Shown here in pieces: positions 27,471 to 36,194 of a stretch of DNA of 64,000 bases. Position numbers and translations under genes: made by a program. Below the pieces are notes generated by a model that saw only the letters and a program-made list of their open reading frames with translations, was not told where the DNA came from and searched no databases. How positions within the stretch are numbered: position 1 is the stretch's first letter; every line of letters starts with the position of its first letter. Where the stretch lies: the NCBI GenBank assembly GCA_025457915.1, contig JALOTL010000006.1, positions 62,001 through 126,000 on the forward strand. The letters are read 5' to 3'. The stretch comes from Spirochaetota bacterium. GTDB taxonomy: Bacteria; Spirochaetota; UBA4802; UBA5550.

Positions 27471-29277
27471 AATCAAGCTCTTGATCTCGAATATACCGAC
27501 TGACCCCGGCATCTACATGATGAAGGACGGACCCGGCACAATCATATATATTGGAAAGGCTTCATCGTTAAAAAAACGCGTGTCCTCTTATTTCAGGAAG
27601 ACCGGGCTGGATCCCAAAACTGCCGTTCTGGTAAAGCATATATCCGACATCGAATACATAGTCACCGATTCGGAAATAGAAGCCCTTATTCTTGAATCCA
27701 ACCTTATAAAAAAACACAAACCCAAATACAATATAAGGTTGAAAGACGACAAGCGATATCCCTACATAGCCGTCACCCTTGAGGACGACTATCCCGGGGT
27801 GGTTTACACCCGCAAGACAGGCGTCGGGAAAAACAGGTATTTCGGTCCCTATACCGACGCAAGGGCCGCAAAAAATACCGTTGAGATGATCAATTCTGTT
27901 TTTAAATTAAAAAGATGCGGAAGGCCCCTCCCGTTAAAGAATGGTCATAGGCCGTGCCTTAATTATCAGATGAAGAGATGCAGCGGTGTCTGTCTGGGTA
28001 AAATAACGAAGGAGGAATACAGGTCCATAATTGACAGCGCGATAGAATTCCTCGAGGGGAACATCGGCCCGGTAATCGACGGGCTTTCGGATAAGATGAA
28101 AACTTTTTCTGGCCGCATGGAATTCGAAAAAGCCGCGCAGATAAGGGACATGATAGAAGATATACGGAAAATTTCCGAATATCAGAAAGTAAGCGTACCC
28201 TTCATCATCAACCAGGACTTTATAGGCATATCAGTCAGGGAGGATGAGGCGATAATCATAATTTTCGAATTCAGGAACGGCCTCCTCCTCGGCAGAAAGA
28301 TTACCGTTTATGAAAACGCCTCCCACTCGAGCCCCGGCGAGATACTTTCCATGTTCATCCTCGACCATTACGGGAAAACGGATATTCCGCAAAAGATCAT
28401 CACCGGCATTGACGTGAGAGACGGGAACATCATCGAGGATTTCCTGTCAAAACACTCGATGAAAAAAATTACGGTGAAAGGGGCCTCTTCGAAAGATGAA
28501 CAGGGCATAATAAAAATGATTGTTAAAAATATTGATGTGATATCAGCCGAACGCAGCGCCGGTAAATTTTACAGGAACAGTGAAAAGGGCATGCTTGAGC
28601 TGAAGGAAATCCTCGGTCTCGAGAGGCCGCCGTCCGTTATAGAATGCTTCGACATTTCAAATCTTAATGGTAAAAACGCCGTGGCATCCATGGCCTGCTT
28701 CAGGGAGGGATCGCCCGACAAATCATCCTACAGGAGATACAGGATAAGGGGATATGATTCCGCAAATGATCCCGGAATGATACATGAAGTCATCTCCAGG
28801 AGAATCCAGTATCTGACCAATGAAGGGATTGAAATGCCAGACCTTTTCGTTATTGACGGCGGCATCACCCAGCTTGCCCGCGCACGCGAAGCAGCGGAAA
28901 ATTTTTATCCGGGTGCGAGGATAATATCCATCGCAAAACGCTTTGAGGAAATATACTATTCACCTAGGGAAAAACCCCTTTTATTGCCGGCAAATTCAAA
29001 CGCGCTCAGGATATTACAGAGGGTCAGGGACGAGGCCCATAGATTCGCCGTTTCCTACCATAGAAAAATCAGGGATAAAAACCTTACAGCGTCCATACTT
29101 GATGATATCCGTATAGGAAAAAACCTGAAAAACAGGCTTCTTTCCCAATACAAGTCCATTGAGGGAATCAGGAACGCCTCTATTGACGACATAAAAGCCA
29201 TAAAAGGGATCGGCTCCAGAACAGCAGCTAAAATATACAATTTCTTTCACCGGAATATGGATCTTGATGATAAATAA
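27454..29277 (+). CDS. uvrC: UvrC, excinuclease ABC subunit C
   Basis: 607 residues from ATG 27454 (a TTG at 27424 is less likely). UvrC makes both incisions in nucleotide excision repair in the UvrABC complex. Domain order: GIY-YIG nuclease (PGIYMMKD near residue 20, YIGKA near 38, conserved Arg and Glu later), a cysteine region (KRCGRPLPLKN and NYQMKRCSG), UVR motif (EFEKAAQIRDMIEDI, about 215), RNase H-like endonuclease domain (ECFDISN near residue 405; DLFVIDGG near 470) and a C-terminal helix-hairpin-helix (IKGIGSRTAAKI). Complete. Overlaps the HAMP/TPR gene. Confidence 0.96.
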   Translation: MKQPDKIKLLISNIPTDPGIYMMKDGPGTIIYIGKASSLKKRVSSYFRKTGLDPKTAVLVKHISDIEYIVTDSEIEALILESNLIKKHKPKYNIRLKDDKRYPYIAVTLEDDYPGVVYTRKTGVGKNRYFGPYTDARAAKNTVEMINSVFKLKRCGRPLPLKNGHRPCLNYQMKRCSGVCLGKITKEEYRSIIDSAIEFLEGNIGPVIDGLSDKMKTFSGRMEFEKAAQIRDMIEDIRKISEYQKVSVPFIINQDFIGISVREDEAIIIIFEFRNGLLLGRKITVYENASHSSPGEILSMFILDHYGKTDIPQKIITGIDVRDGNIIEDFLSKHSMKKITVKGASSKDEQGIIKMIVKNIDVISAERSAGKFYRNSEKGMLELKEILGLERPPSVIECFDISNLNGKNAVASMACFREGSPDKSSYRRYRIRGYDSANDPGMIHEVISRRIQYLTNEGIEMPDLFVIDGGITQLARAREAAENFYPGARIISIAKRFEEIYYSPREKPLLLPANSNALRILQRVRDEAHRFAVSYHRKIRDKNLTASILDDIRIGKNLKNRLLSQYKSIEGIRNASIDDIKAIKGIGSRTAAKIYNFFHRNMDLDDK

Positions 29278-29280
29278 TTA

Positions 29281-29309
29281 TTGACACGCAGTTGTTTTAA
29301 TCTGATATT
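29281..29309 (+). promoter_or_regulatory. Candidate promoter of the CheY-like gene
   Basis: TTGACA (29281-29286), 17 bases, GATATT (29304-29309). It starts directly after the uvrC stop. AGGGA lies before the start codon at 29340. Confidence 0.5.
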
Positions 29310-29339
29310 AAAAAAATTATGATTTCGACAGGGAAATAA

Positions 29340-29699
29340 ATGGCCCGGATACTTGTAGTAGATGATGCTAACTTCATGAGAAGGCTTGTAATAACGACCC
29401 TCGTGCCTCTCGGTCACGAAATTGTCGGCGAGGCGGAAAACGGATTTAAAGCTGTAACCATGTACAGATCCCAGAAACCCGACATAGTTACAATGGACAT
29501 AACGATGAAGGAAAAGGACGGCATATCCGCCGCAGAGGAAATCCTGAAAATGGACCCGAACGCACGAATAATAATGGTTACGGCCATGGGCCAGAGGGAC
29601 CTGTTAAGCAGGGCCATTGCAATCGGCGTAAGGGATTTTGTAGTCAAACCCTTTACGCCAGAAAGGCTCAGGGAAGCCGTAACAAAAGCCCTCTCCTGA
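29340..29699 (+). CDS. CheY-like single-domain response regulator
   Basis: 119 residues, one receiver domain. The acidic pocket (VVDDANFMRR near residue 7), phosphoacceptor Asp in IVTMDITM (about residue 53), the conserved Thr/Ala position (MVTAMGQ, about 81) and Lys in VVKPF (about 102) are all present. It resembles CheY-type regulators of chemotaxis in sequence (NFMRRLV), but there is no output domain and no histidine kinase in the window. It may serve in motility or another phosphorelay. It has its own promoter (29281-29309). Confidence 0.9.
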   Translation: MARILVVDDANFMRRLVITTLVPLGHEIVGEAENGFKAVTMYRSQKPDIVTMDITMKEKDGISAAEEILKMDPNARIIMVTAMGQRDLLSRAIAIGVRDFVVKPFTPERLREAVTKALS

Positions 29700-29904
29700 A
29701 TATACATATAAATACTAACTTTTCATACCGCCGCATTTCAACATCCGTCCGCAATTTATATCACTTTTTTTCATCTTTTCGCAAAATTGATGTCAGACTG
29801 TTCACTATTTGATTAATAAAAAATAATTAAAAATTCTTGTTTTAAGTACATTTATAATATATTTTATCTTTCATGCAATTATTAATAATAATAGCAACAA
29901 TAAC

Positions 29905-30585
29905 ATGAAAAGTTATAAAATCCGGTTTTTTATCATTTCAATTTTCATTCCGTTATCATTCATCGCTGAAGCCGGGACAGACTCTAACGGCGACGGCCTA
30001 CTTGATAAATTCATTAATTCCATTCCTGAAAACTGGTCAGGCATCCGTGAAGGCAACAGGTTTATTTTAGAAAGAACCGGAAAAATTCTAATCGTTTATG
30101 AAAACAAAATAAATGCTCCCAATAGAAGCGATATGGAAAATACAAAATCCCGCACCGCTATTGGGAAAAAAAGCACTATGAAAATCATATTTAAAATTGA
30201 AAAGAAATGGAACGATGAACGGTTGTCTGAAATAAAAAAAGAGAATAATAATATTCGTGAAATGACAGCCGGTCTGGAGCAAAAATATAAAATCGGAAAT
30301 CTTTATAATAAACAGCTGTCAAGGAAAGGGCGAGCGTATTTTACCGGAACCACTACAGAAGAAAAATACAGTATAAGGCAATATGAAAGTGAAAAAAAAC
30401 ACCTGGACGGAATGATGCGAAAAATACCTGATTATAATTCAGAAAAATTCAGCATCTTCATAGAATCATGGCCCGCATGCACTGATGAATATCATACCGT
30501 CTATCCTGAATCCGCATGCCGGGAATTTTCGCAAATAAAAAATCTCATGGTAAACTATTTTAAAGGAGATCATGATGGGCAATAA
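29905..30585 (+). CDS. Exported protein of unknown function
   Basis: 226 residues. A signal peptide (about 1-22) is followed directly by DSNGDGLLD, a calcium-binding-like acidic loop as in dockerin/EF-hand or thrombospondin type 3 repeats. The rest is charged and helical, with a three-cysteine C-terminal region (CTDEYHTVYPESACR). Not recognised. The stop overlaps the next gene by 14 bases, and the reading order and exported nature suggest a three-gene operon with the glycan-binding-like and M23 proteins. Confidence 0.62.
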   Translation: MKSYKIRFFIISIFIPLSFIAEAGTDSNGDGLLDKFINSIPENWSGIREGNRFILERTGKILIVYENKINAPNRSDMENTKSRTAIGKKSTMKIIFKIEKKWNDERLSEIKKENNNIREMTAGLEQKYKIGNLYNKQLSRKGRAYFTGTTTEEKYSIRQYESEKKHLDGMMRKIPDYNSEKFSIFIESWPACTDEYHTVYPESACREFSQIKNLMVNYFKGDHDGQ

Positions 30586-31288
30586 AGCATCCTGTTTATT
30601 ATTCGCAGCATGTTTGTTCTTATTATCGGCAAGCAGACTTTATTCACAGGTCTATCACGGTAACGGGTGCGGAAATAAGACCAATTATGCGCTGAAAAAA
30701 TACATCAAAAACGGCCTCATTCCTCAAATCGCTGACGGTACACCCTGCAATTATGAAGCATGGTCCACATCATATCTTAAAAGGGAGGGAAAACCTCCTG
30801 TTATTCTGCCGGAGAAAGATGATGAAATACGCGATTCCAAATACCGGTACGATAAATGGACATGCATGTATACCGCCCTCAGCCTGACGGATAATGATAC
30901 GTCAACTGCATGGGTCGAGGGAGCCAGCGACGAGGGTATCGGTGAAATAGTCATCGCCAATGTTTCCGCGAATAAACCGGTTTTGATATGGGCGGGGCTT
31001 GGAAAATCAGAAGAGCTTTTTAAAGCCAACAACCGGCCCAAAAAAATCAGGGTTTACCTGTTAAAACCCGGTAGAACCTCCGCAGCCCAATGCTGCATGT
31101 TTTTTTTCGACCTGAAGGTAATTGGGATCCATGAGGCTGAACTGAAGGACCAGAATGGTTTTCAGACTCTCCCAATACCCGAACCCGCTGATAACGATAA
31201 AATCCAGTTCATTGCGATAGAAATATTATCCGTTTTCAGGGGAACGAAATTTAACGATACCTGCATATCCGAGATTAAAAATAAATGA
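30572..31288 (+). CDS. Exported protein with NADase-type glycan-binding-like domain
   Basis: 238 residues with a signal peptide (about 1-25). The central part contains LTDNDTSTAWVEG, DEGIGE and NNRPKKIRVYLL, the pattern of the discoidin-like domain found as the glycan-binding domain of secreted NADases and other exported proteins. No NADase catalytic domain is present. It probably binds a carbohydrate or surface ligand in the periplasm or outside. AAAGGAG precedes the ATG, and a second ATG follows immediately. The gene overlaps both neighbours by a few bases (4 bases with the next), so translation of the three is coupled. Confidence 0.7.
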   Translation: MMGNKASCLLFAACLFLLSASRLYSQVYHGNGCGNKTNYALKKYIKNGLIPQIADGTPCNYEAWSTSYLKREGKPPVILPEKDDEIRDSKYRYDKWTCMYTALSLTDNDTSTAWVEGASDEGIGEIVIANVSANKPVLIWAGLGKSEELFKANNRPKKIRVYLLKPGRTSAAQCCMFFFDLKVIGIHEAELKDQNGFQTLPIPEPADNDKIQFIAIEILSVFRGTKFNDTCISEIKNK

Positions 31289-33033
31289 AAGCGTGTAAAA
31301 TAATCTTTCCCATCATAATAATCCTTTTTACGGCTAAGGCGCTTACTTTCGGGGAAACCATTGAATATTATTATGGAGTCGTTGACGATATCAAAAGGTC
31401 GAAGGATTACGGCTCTGGAATAAATAAACTCGAAACTGCGATAAAGGAATTTCCAAATGAACCCGGATTCCATTCAAACCTTGTCTACTGGTTCATAAAT
31501 TATAAACAGTTCGACCGGGCGATAAAACTCGGCGAGGCTTCCGTTAATAAATTTCCGTCCGATAAATACGTTCTCGACTCATACAGGTGCGCTCTTGTAA
31601 ATTCCGGCTGGTATTTTTTTAATTTAAAAAATTATGAAAGCGCCCTGCGAAATTTTTATACAGCCGCGAAAAAATATCCCACTGACGGAGATTCAAAGCT
31701 CGGCTATGCCTGCACGCTGCTCGAACTGAAAAAATACAGGCCTGCCATCACCCTGCTGGAGGAAGGAATAAAAAATCATCCGGATAACCATTATTTCAGC
31801 CAGAACCTGGCCTGGGCTTATTTAAGATATTCATTTGATAATTTCGACAATCTCGGCGCCGAGCGTCTTTCAGCCTACGCCGAAAAATCCCTGGAATACG
31901 GCGACAGGAACAATCCCCGGCTCTATTCAAGCCTTGTAAATATTTATACAAAATTGAAAAAATTCACCGTGGCGGAAAATCTTCATAACTCGGCATCTTC
32001 AAGATTCCCGGACAGCATTGATATTAACCTGAGCGGTTTCTGGCTCCTTATCAACAGCTCAGAATGGTACAGGGAGAATAAAAAATACGAGGAGGCCGTG
32101 GAATCCATGAAAAAGCTGTACATCCAGACTGAAAAATTAAAAATGGATTACGAGCCCGGCATGACTTACAGGCACCTGGCGATCAGCAGGTTCAGCACAT
32201 CCGTGCATCAAATGATAGAAGAAATATGCCCTTACTGGAAAAAATTCACCCTTGAGGAATCAACACGAGCCAGCAGCCTCCTGGCATCGCTGAAGAAGGA
32301 CCTGCCCTCCGAGATAGGATTCATAATGAAAAGCCTGTCTGGTCATATCCTGTACAGGGAGGGAAAAACATCAGATGCGGCAATTATGCTGTCAAATGCT
32401 TATGATGACGCATTGAAACTCGACATTGCAAAAAATGGTAATTATTCTGAACCGGTTATAATATCCTTTCCCATGCGGGGCATATACAATGCCGGGAATA
32501 TAAACAGCAATAAATACATCACACACATGGGCCTGAACCGTAACTGTTATGATATATCCGGCAGCGATGAAAAAGGCAGTGAGATGATTGACGCAAAAAA
32601 ATCTCGCGGAAGCGTCCTCAAGGAATGGCTTGGATACGGGAGACCCATCTTCTCGCCCGTTAACGGCAGGGTCCTTGATGCGGTAGATACAAACCCAGAT
32701 AACAGCCCCTTTCAGGAAAGGCTCGGCAGGGGCAACTACCTTTACATACGCGATCCGAAAGGAAGAATATTCGTTTTTTATCATATCAAGCAGAAATCAT
32801 TGAGGGTTAAAAAAGACGACGAAATCAATGCCGGGAAGCAGCTGGCCGAACTTGGCAACTCGGCTTCAACTTCACCGCACCTTCATTTTGCGGTATATTC
32901 AAAGGACTGGATCGTTACCCTTCCGGTTTTTTTCATCAATTATACGCTGATAGATGAAAATGGAAAAACCTTTATACCGATGGGAAGGCCAGGCTCCGGG
33001 AAAAAGGAAATGGAAATCATTGAATCCAGATGA
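31285..33033 (+). CDS. Exported TPR protein with C-terminal M23 peptidase domain
   Basis: 582 residues. A signal peptide (about 1-20), then about eight TPR-like repeats (30-350), then an M23/LytM-type domain (about 400-560). Zinc ligands appear as His414 and Asp423 in HMGLNRNCYD and His532/His534 in HLH, with GRPIFSPVNG and GNYLYIRD between them. M23 enzymes cut peptidoglycan cross-links; with all ligands present it could be active, though the first motif is unusually arranged (HMGLNRNCYD rather than H-x-G-x-D). The start overlaps the preceding gene by four bases. Possible role in cell wall remodelling coupled to protein binding by TPR. Confidence 0.78.
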   Translation: MKACKIIFPIIIILFTAKALTFGETIEYYYGVVDDIKRSKDYGSGINKLETAIKEFPNEPGFHSNLVYWFINYKQFDRAIKLGEASVNKFPSDKYVLDSYRCALVNSGWYFFNLKNYESALRNFYTAAKKYPTDGDSKLGYACTLLELKKYRPAITLLEEGIKNHPDNHYFSQNLAWAYLRYSFDNFDNLGAERLSAYAEKSLEYGDRNNPRLYSSLVNIYTKLKKFTVAENLHNSASSRFPDSIDINLSGFWLLINSSEWYRENKKYEEAVESMKKLYIQTEKLKMDYEPGMTYRHLAISRFSTSVHQMIEEICPYWKKFTLEESTRASSLLASLKKDLPSEIGFIMKSLSGHILYREGKTSDAAIMLSNAYDDALKLDIAKNGNYSEPVIISFPMRGIYNAGNINSNKYITHMGLNRNCYDISGSDEKGSEMIDAKKSRGSVLKEWLGYGRPIFSPVNGRVLDAVDTNPDNSPFQERLGRGNYLYIRDPKGRIFVFYHIKQKSLRVKKDDEINAGKQLAELGNSASTSPHLHFAVYSKDWIVTLPVFFINYTLIDENGKTFIPMGRPGSGKKEMEIIESR

Positions 33034-33197
33034 TACCTTGATTATTATTGATTATATTATGGGCACCTTTTAAATTAGATTATTAATATAAGACCACTGA
33101 AAAAATTAATTTATACGTTGAAAGTACCCACAAGGGAACATAATGATTTTATTATTAGAGCCTCCCTTATATAAACAAAACGACAGGAGATTTCAGA

Positions 33198-33593
33198 ATG
33201 CTTTCAGATTATTTTAAAAAAACCGATGGACTGGGTGTTCTGGCGACAGCCGATTCGGATGGGAATGTAAATATAGCCGTTTACGCCAAACCTCATTTCA
33301 TAGATGAAAATACGATTGCCTTCATTATGGCTGACAGGCTGAGCCACGCAAACCTTGCAACCAATCCCCGGGCGGCATATTTATTCAAGGAGAACGGTCC
33401 GGGGTATAAAGGCAAACGACTTTATCTGGTAAAAACAAAAGAGGATACTGACACTGCCCTCATAGATAATCTGAGAAGAAAAAAGCCTTCATCGGAAGTT
33501 AAAAATGCAACCGGCGAAAGATTCCTTGTTTATTTCAAAATTGAAAAAACAATAGAGCTTACATCCGCCGGAGATAATAGGAGCGGCTTATGA
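33198..33593 (+). CDS. Pyridoxamine 5'-phosphate oxidase-like protein
   Basis: 131 residues, the split-barrel flavin-binding fold. The pattern GVLATADSDGNVNIAVYAKP and then ADRLSHANLATNPRAAYLF is typical of the PNPOx-like family, whose members bind FMN, F420 or heme; substrates differ widely. GACAGGAGA precedes the start. It overlaps the lipocalin gene by four bases (ATGA), so the two are coupled. Confidence 0.82.
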   Translation: MLSDYFKKTDGLGVLATADSDGNVNIAVYAKPHFIDENTIAFIMADRLSHANLATNPRAAYLFKENGPGYKGKRLYLVKTKEDTDTALIDNLRRKKPSSEVKNATGERFLVYFKIEKTIELTSAGDNRSGL

Positions 33594-34132
33594 AAAATTA
33601 TGTTTTATTAATTTTCTTCACTATATTTTCCGTCATGCTGTCATGTTCAAGCGGCGAAAAATTTCCCGTTATAAAAACGGTAAAGAAAGTTGATCTCGTA
33701 AAGTATTCAGGCAGGTGGTTTGAGATAGCAAGATTCGACCATTCCTTCGAAAAAGGTCTTGTATGCGTCACAGCTGACTATACTCTTCGGCCGGACGGCA
33801 GGATAAATGTCGTCAATGCCGGGAGAAAGGAAAACGACCGGGACCGCATAAAAACCGCGTCAGCCGTCGCCTGGCTGCCGGACCCAAAGGATGAAGGAAA
33901 ATTGAAAGTGAGATTTTTCTGGCCGTTTACCGGTGATTACTGGATAATATCGCTGGATGGAAAAAATTACGAATATGCTCTGATCGGCACCAATTCAAGG
34001 GAATACCTGTGGATATTATCCAGAAAAACAGATATTGACAACGCGACATACGCACGCCTTGTTAAATATGCAAAAGAACTGGGATTTGAAACAGAAAAGC
34101 TGTACAGGGTCCCTCAGGATTGCAAAAATTAA
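33590..34132 (+). CDS. Lipocalin (Blc-like) lipoprotein
   Basis: 180 residues. The N-terminus has a lipobox (VMLSC, Cys about residue 20), so the protein is lipid-anchored, probably in the outer membrane. It carries the bacterial lipocalin signature GRWFEIARFDHSFEKG and the later DYWIISLDGKNYEYALIGTN and LWILSR. Blc lipocalins bind lysophospholipids or other hydrophobic ligands and are linked to membrane stress. It overlaps the upstream PNPOx-like gene by four bases. Confidence 0.92.
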   Translation: MKNYVLLIFFTIFSVMLSCSSGEKFPVIKTVKKVDLVKYSGRWFEIARFDHSFEKGLVCVTADYTLRPDGRINVVNAGRKENDRDRIKTASAVAWLPDPKDEGKLKVRFFWPFTGDYWIISLDGKNYEYALIGTNSREYLWILSRKTDIDNATYARLVKYAKELGFETEKLYRVPQDCKN

Positions 34133-34180
34133 TCTTTTAATAATACTTATATCATTATATAATCTTTTTTAATCTGCGCA

Positions 34181-35269
34181 ATGCTTACACATTATTTAAA
34201 AGAACTGAACCTCGAACCGGGTTCATCCCTCGAGGACATCAAGAAAAGGTACAGGGAATTGATAAAAAAAAATCATCCGGACCTCTTTCCGAGCAATGAG
34301 CGCCAGAAACAGAATTTAAAAATGATAAAAATAAATGAGGCCTACATGTACGTCATGAAAAGCCTCGGGACCGCTTCAAATTCCGATAAAAAAAATGTTC
34401 ATGCGGATGCGCCTGATGATTATTCAATCGACGAATCAAGGAGCCTCGCCAAGCTGAAGGACCCGGCTTACACCTATTACAAGCAGGGAATAGAAAATTA
34501 TGTCAGGGGCCACAATATCTTCAACAATCGCGTGAAATATAAAGGAAGGATGTTAAGCATCAGCAATGAAAAACTCCTGGAGCTTGCGATTTCATCGATC
34601 GGTTATTATAAAAAATCCTACGAGTTCTTTTTAAAAGTCGCGACCGATCACGAGGACAGCATGTGGTTCGAAGATTCAAAGGTGAGGCTTGAAAATATTG
34701 CAAAATTAAATGAAGTCTACAGGACCATCTGCGACAACCTTACAAAAAAGATCAGAATGGAAGAGATAACAATCGAGGAAATCACGACTCAAGAGGAATT
34801 AAAACGCAGTACGGCCATCATACAGGAATCCTTCAGGACTGTCGCCGAAGAATTCAGGCTTAACAGGACAAACTGTCCTGCCCACCCGTCATTCATCACC
34901 TTCAATAATTTAAAGAAATTGGCGGAGAGTGACGTCAAATTTTTCGGCTGTTTCGTCGACGGGCTCCAGGCAGGATTCATGGCCCTTGAAAAGGCCGGCG
35001 GCGGCTTATACTATATTGAAAAGCTGGCGGTTCTCCCGGAATTCAGACACAGGGGCTTCGGACAAAAACTTGTAATGCATGCTTGCGAAGTCATAAACGA
35101 TATGGGCGGGGGCAAAATTTCCATCGGGATTATAAATGAAAGCAGGAAGCTGAAGGAGTGGTATGCCGGTCTGGGTTTTTGCGAAAAAAATAAAAAAAAG
35201 TACGACCACCTTCCTTTTACGGTTTGCTTCATGGAAAGGGATATATCATTTGATGAAAGGAGATCATGA
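34181..35269 (+). CDS. J-domain protein fused to a GNAT acetyltransferase
   Basis: 362 residues. Residues about 4-65 form a DnaJ J-domain with the HPD motif at 32-34 and the preceding basic helix (KKRYRELIKK). A charged middle region (about 80-190) is helical, perhaps TPR-like. Residues about 200-355 are a GNAT domain: IEKLAVLPEFRHRGFGQKL gives the acetyl-CoA-binding R-x-x-G-x-G motif, followed by NESRKLKEWYAGLGF. A J-domain would stimulate an Hsp70, and a GNAT domain would acetylate an amine. I know of no standard family with this order. The stop overlaps the start of the YedK gene. Confidence 0.82.
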   Translation: MLTHYLKELNLEPGSSLEDIKKRYRELIKKNHPDLFPSNERQKQNLKMIKINEAYMYVMKSLGTASNSDKKNVHADAPDDYSIDESRSLAKLKDPAYTYYKQGIENYVRGHNIFNNRVKYKGRMLSISNEKLLELAISSIGYYKKSYEFFLKVATDHEDSMWFEDSKVRLENIAKLNEVYRTICDNLTKKIRMEEITIEEITTQEELKRSTAIIQESFRTVAEEFRLNRTNCPAHPSFITFNNLKKLAESDVKFFGCFVDGLQAGFMALEKAGGGLYYIEKLAVLPEFRHRGFGQKLVMHACEVINDMGGGKISIGIINESRKLKEWYAGLGFCEKNKKKYDHLPFTVCFMERDISFDERRS

Positions 35270-35883
35270 TGTGCGGCAGATTCGCATCGGCCATTCCCAC
35301 GAAAAAAATAGTCGAACTCTACAACATCGATGAAAATCTGACGGACCTTCCTGAACGCCCTGAAATATTTCCAACAGACAGGGTTGCCGCAATAGTGCTC
35401 GACGGCAGGAGAAAGCTTGTAGAATTCGGATGGGGCCTGGTTCCGTCATGGGCAAAAGATCCGAAAATCGGGCAGAAAATGATTAATGCCAGGGCCGAAT
35501 CCGTGCAAAGCAAGCCGAGCTTCAGGAATCCGTTCATGCGGCAGAGATGCCTGATAGTTGCTACGGGATTTTATGAATGGAAAAAAACCGGCACCGGTAA
35601 AACCAAAGTTTTTATAAGACTCAAATCCCGCGAACCCTTCACCTTCGCCGGGTTATATGATTTCTGGAAAACCCCTGAAGGAAAAACTATCGGCACCTGC
35701 ACCATCATCACAACAGAAGCCAACGATCTTGTCGCATCCATACACGACAAAAAACGGATGCCTGTAATAATCAAGGAAAAAGACCAGATACTCTGGCTGG
35801 ACTGCTCTGATTACAATGAACAGCTTTTACTTCCCCTGCTCCGCCCGTATGAAAATTCTGAAATGGAGGCATTAACGCCTTAA
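35269..35883 (+). CDS. yedK: YedK/HMCES-type abasic-site-processing protein (SRAP)
   Basis: 204 residues. The start is set at the second ATG of ATGATG (35269) because SRAP proteins need Cys2 exposed after Met removal; the first ATG would bury it. Active-site set: Cys2 in MCGRF, the Asn of INARAES, Glu of FYEWK and His of IHDKKRMP. The family forms a covalent thiazolidine crosslink with abasic sites in single-stranded DNA and so protects them. AGGAG precedes the start. It overlaps the J-domain/GNAT gene by one base, so both are in one operon. Confidence 0.93.
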   Translation: MCGRFASAIPTKKIVELYNIDENLTDLPERPEIFPTDRVAAIVLDGRRKLVEFGWGLVPSWAKDPKIGQKMINARAESVQSKPSFRNPFMRQRCLIVATGFYEWKKTGTGKTKVFIRLKSREPFTFAGLYDFWKTPEGKTIGTCTIITTEANDLVASIHDKKRMPVIIKEKDQILWLDCSDYNEQLLLPLLRPYENSEMEALTP

Positions 35884-36007
35884 AACCTGATCCGGCGCCT
35901 TGATCCCAACCAGCAGATAATGTCCTTTTTTGGGCCTGTTATAATAGTAATATTACAGTTCATATCGCACCAATCCGCACAGAGATCATTCGGGGCAACA
36001 TCAGGGT

Positions 36008-36127
36008 TTATTTACGATGGCTGTTGATCCATTCCAAAAAATTCCAGTGCCTGTCATCACTTTTCCCCATACTGATCCGCAAACAATCCGAACGCAGGTT
36101 ATTCAATTTCACATTATCCAGCATCAT
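36008..36127 (-). CDS. Possible short ORF or gene remnant
   Basis: 39 codons from a double ATG to TAA. The translated peptide contains NNLRSDCLRISMGKS and WNFLEWINSHRK, protein-like in composition, and the frame stays open upstream of the start by several codons. No ribosome site. It may be the tail of a lost gene or chance. Confidence 0.2.
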   Translation of the reverse strand: MMLDNVKLNNLRSDCLRISMGKSDDRHWNFLEWINSHRK

Positions 36128-36145
36128 ACACTCAAAAGATTGTAA

Positions 36146-36176
36146 TTGACTTATAGATTATCATTTTTTTTATGAT
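36146..36176 (+). promoter_or_regulatory. Candidate promoter of rel
   Basis: TTGACT at 36146-36151 and TATGAT at 36171-36176, spaced by 19 bases (18 with a one-base shift), ending about 19 bases before the start codon. Confidence 0.4.
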
Positions 36177-36194
36177 ACAGAATTATTAACCGGC

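Larger units (their letters stand above)
35884..36194. other. Intergenic region between yedK and rel
   Basis: 311 bases. It holds a palindrome GTAATATTAC at 35947-35956, a 39-codon minus-strand frame at 36008-36127 and the likely rel promoter at 36146-36176. No RNA gene or clear terminator was seen. Confidence 0.5.
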
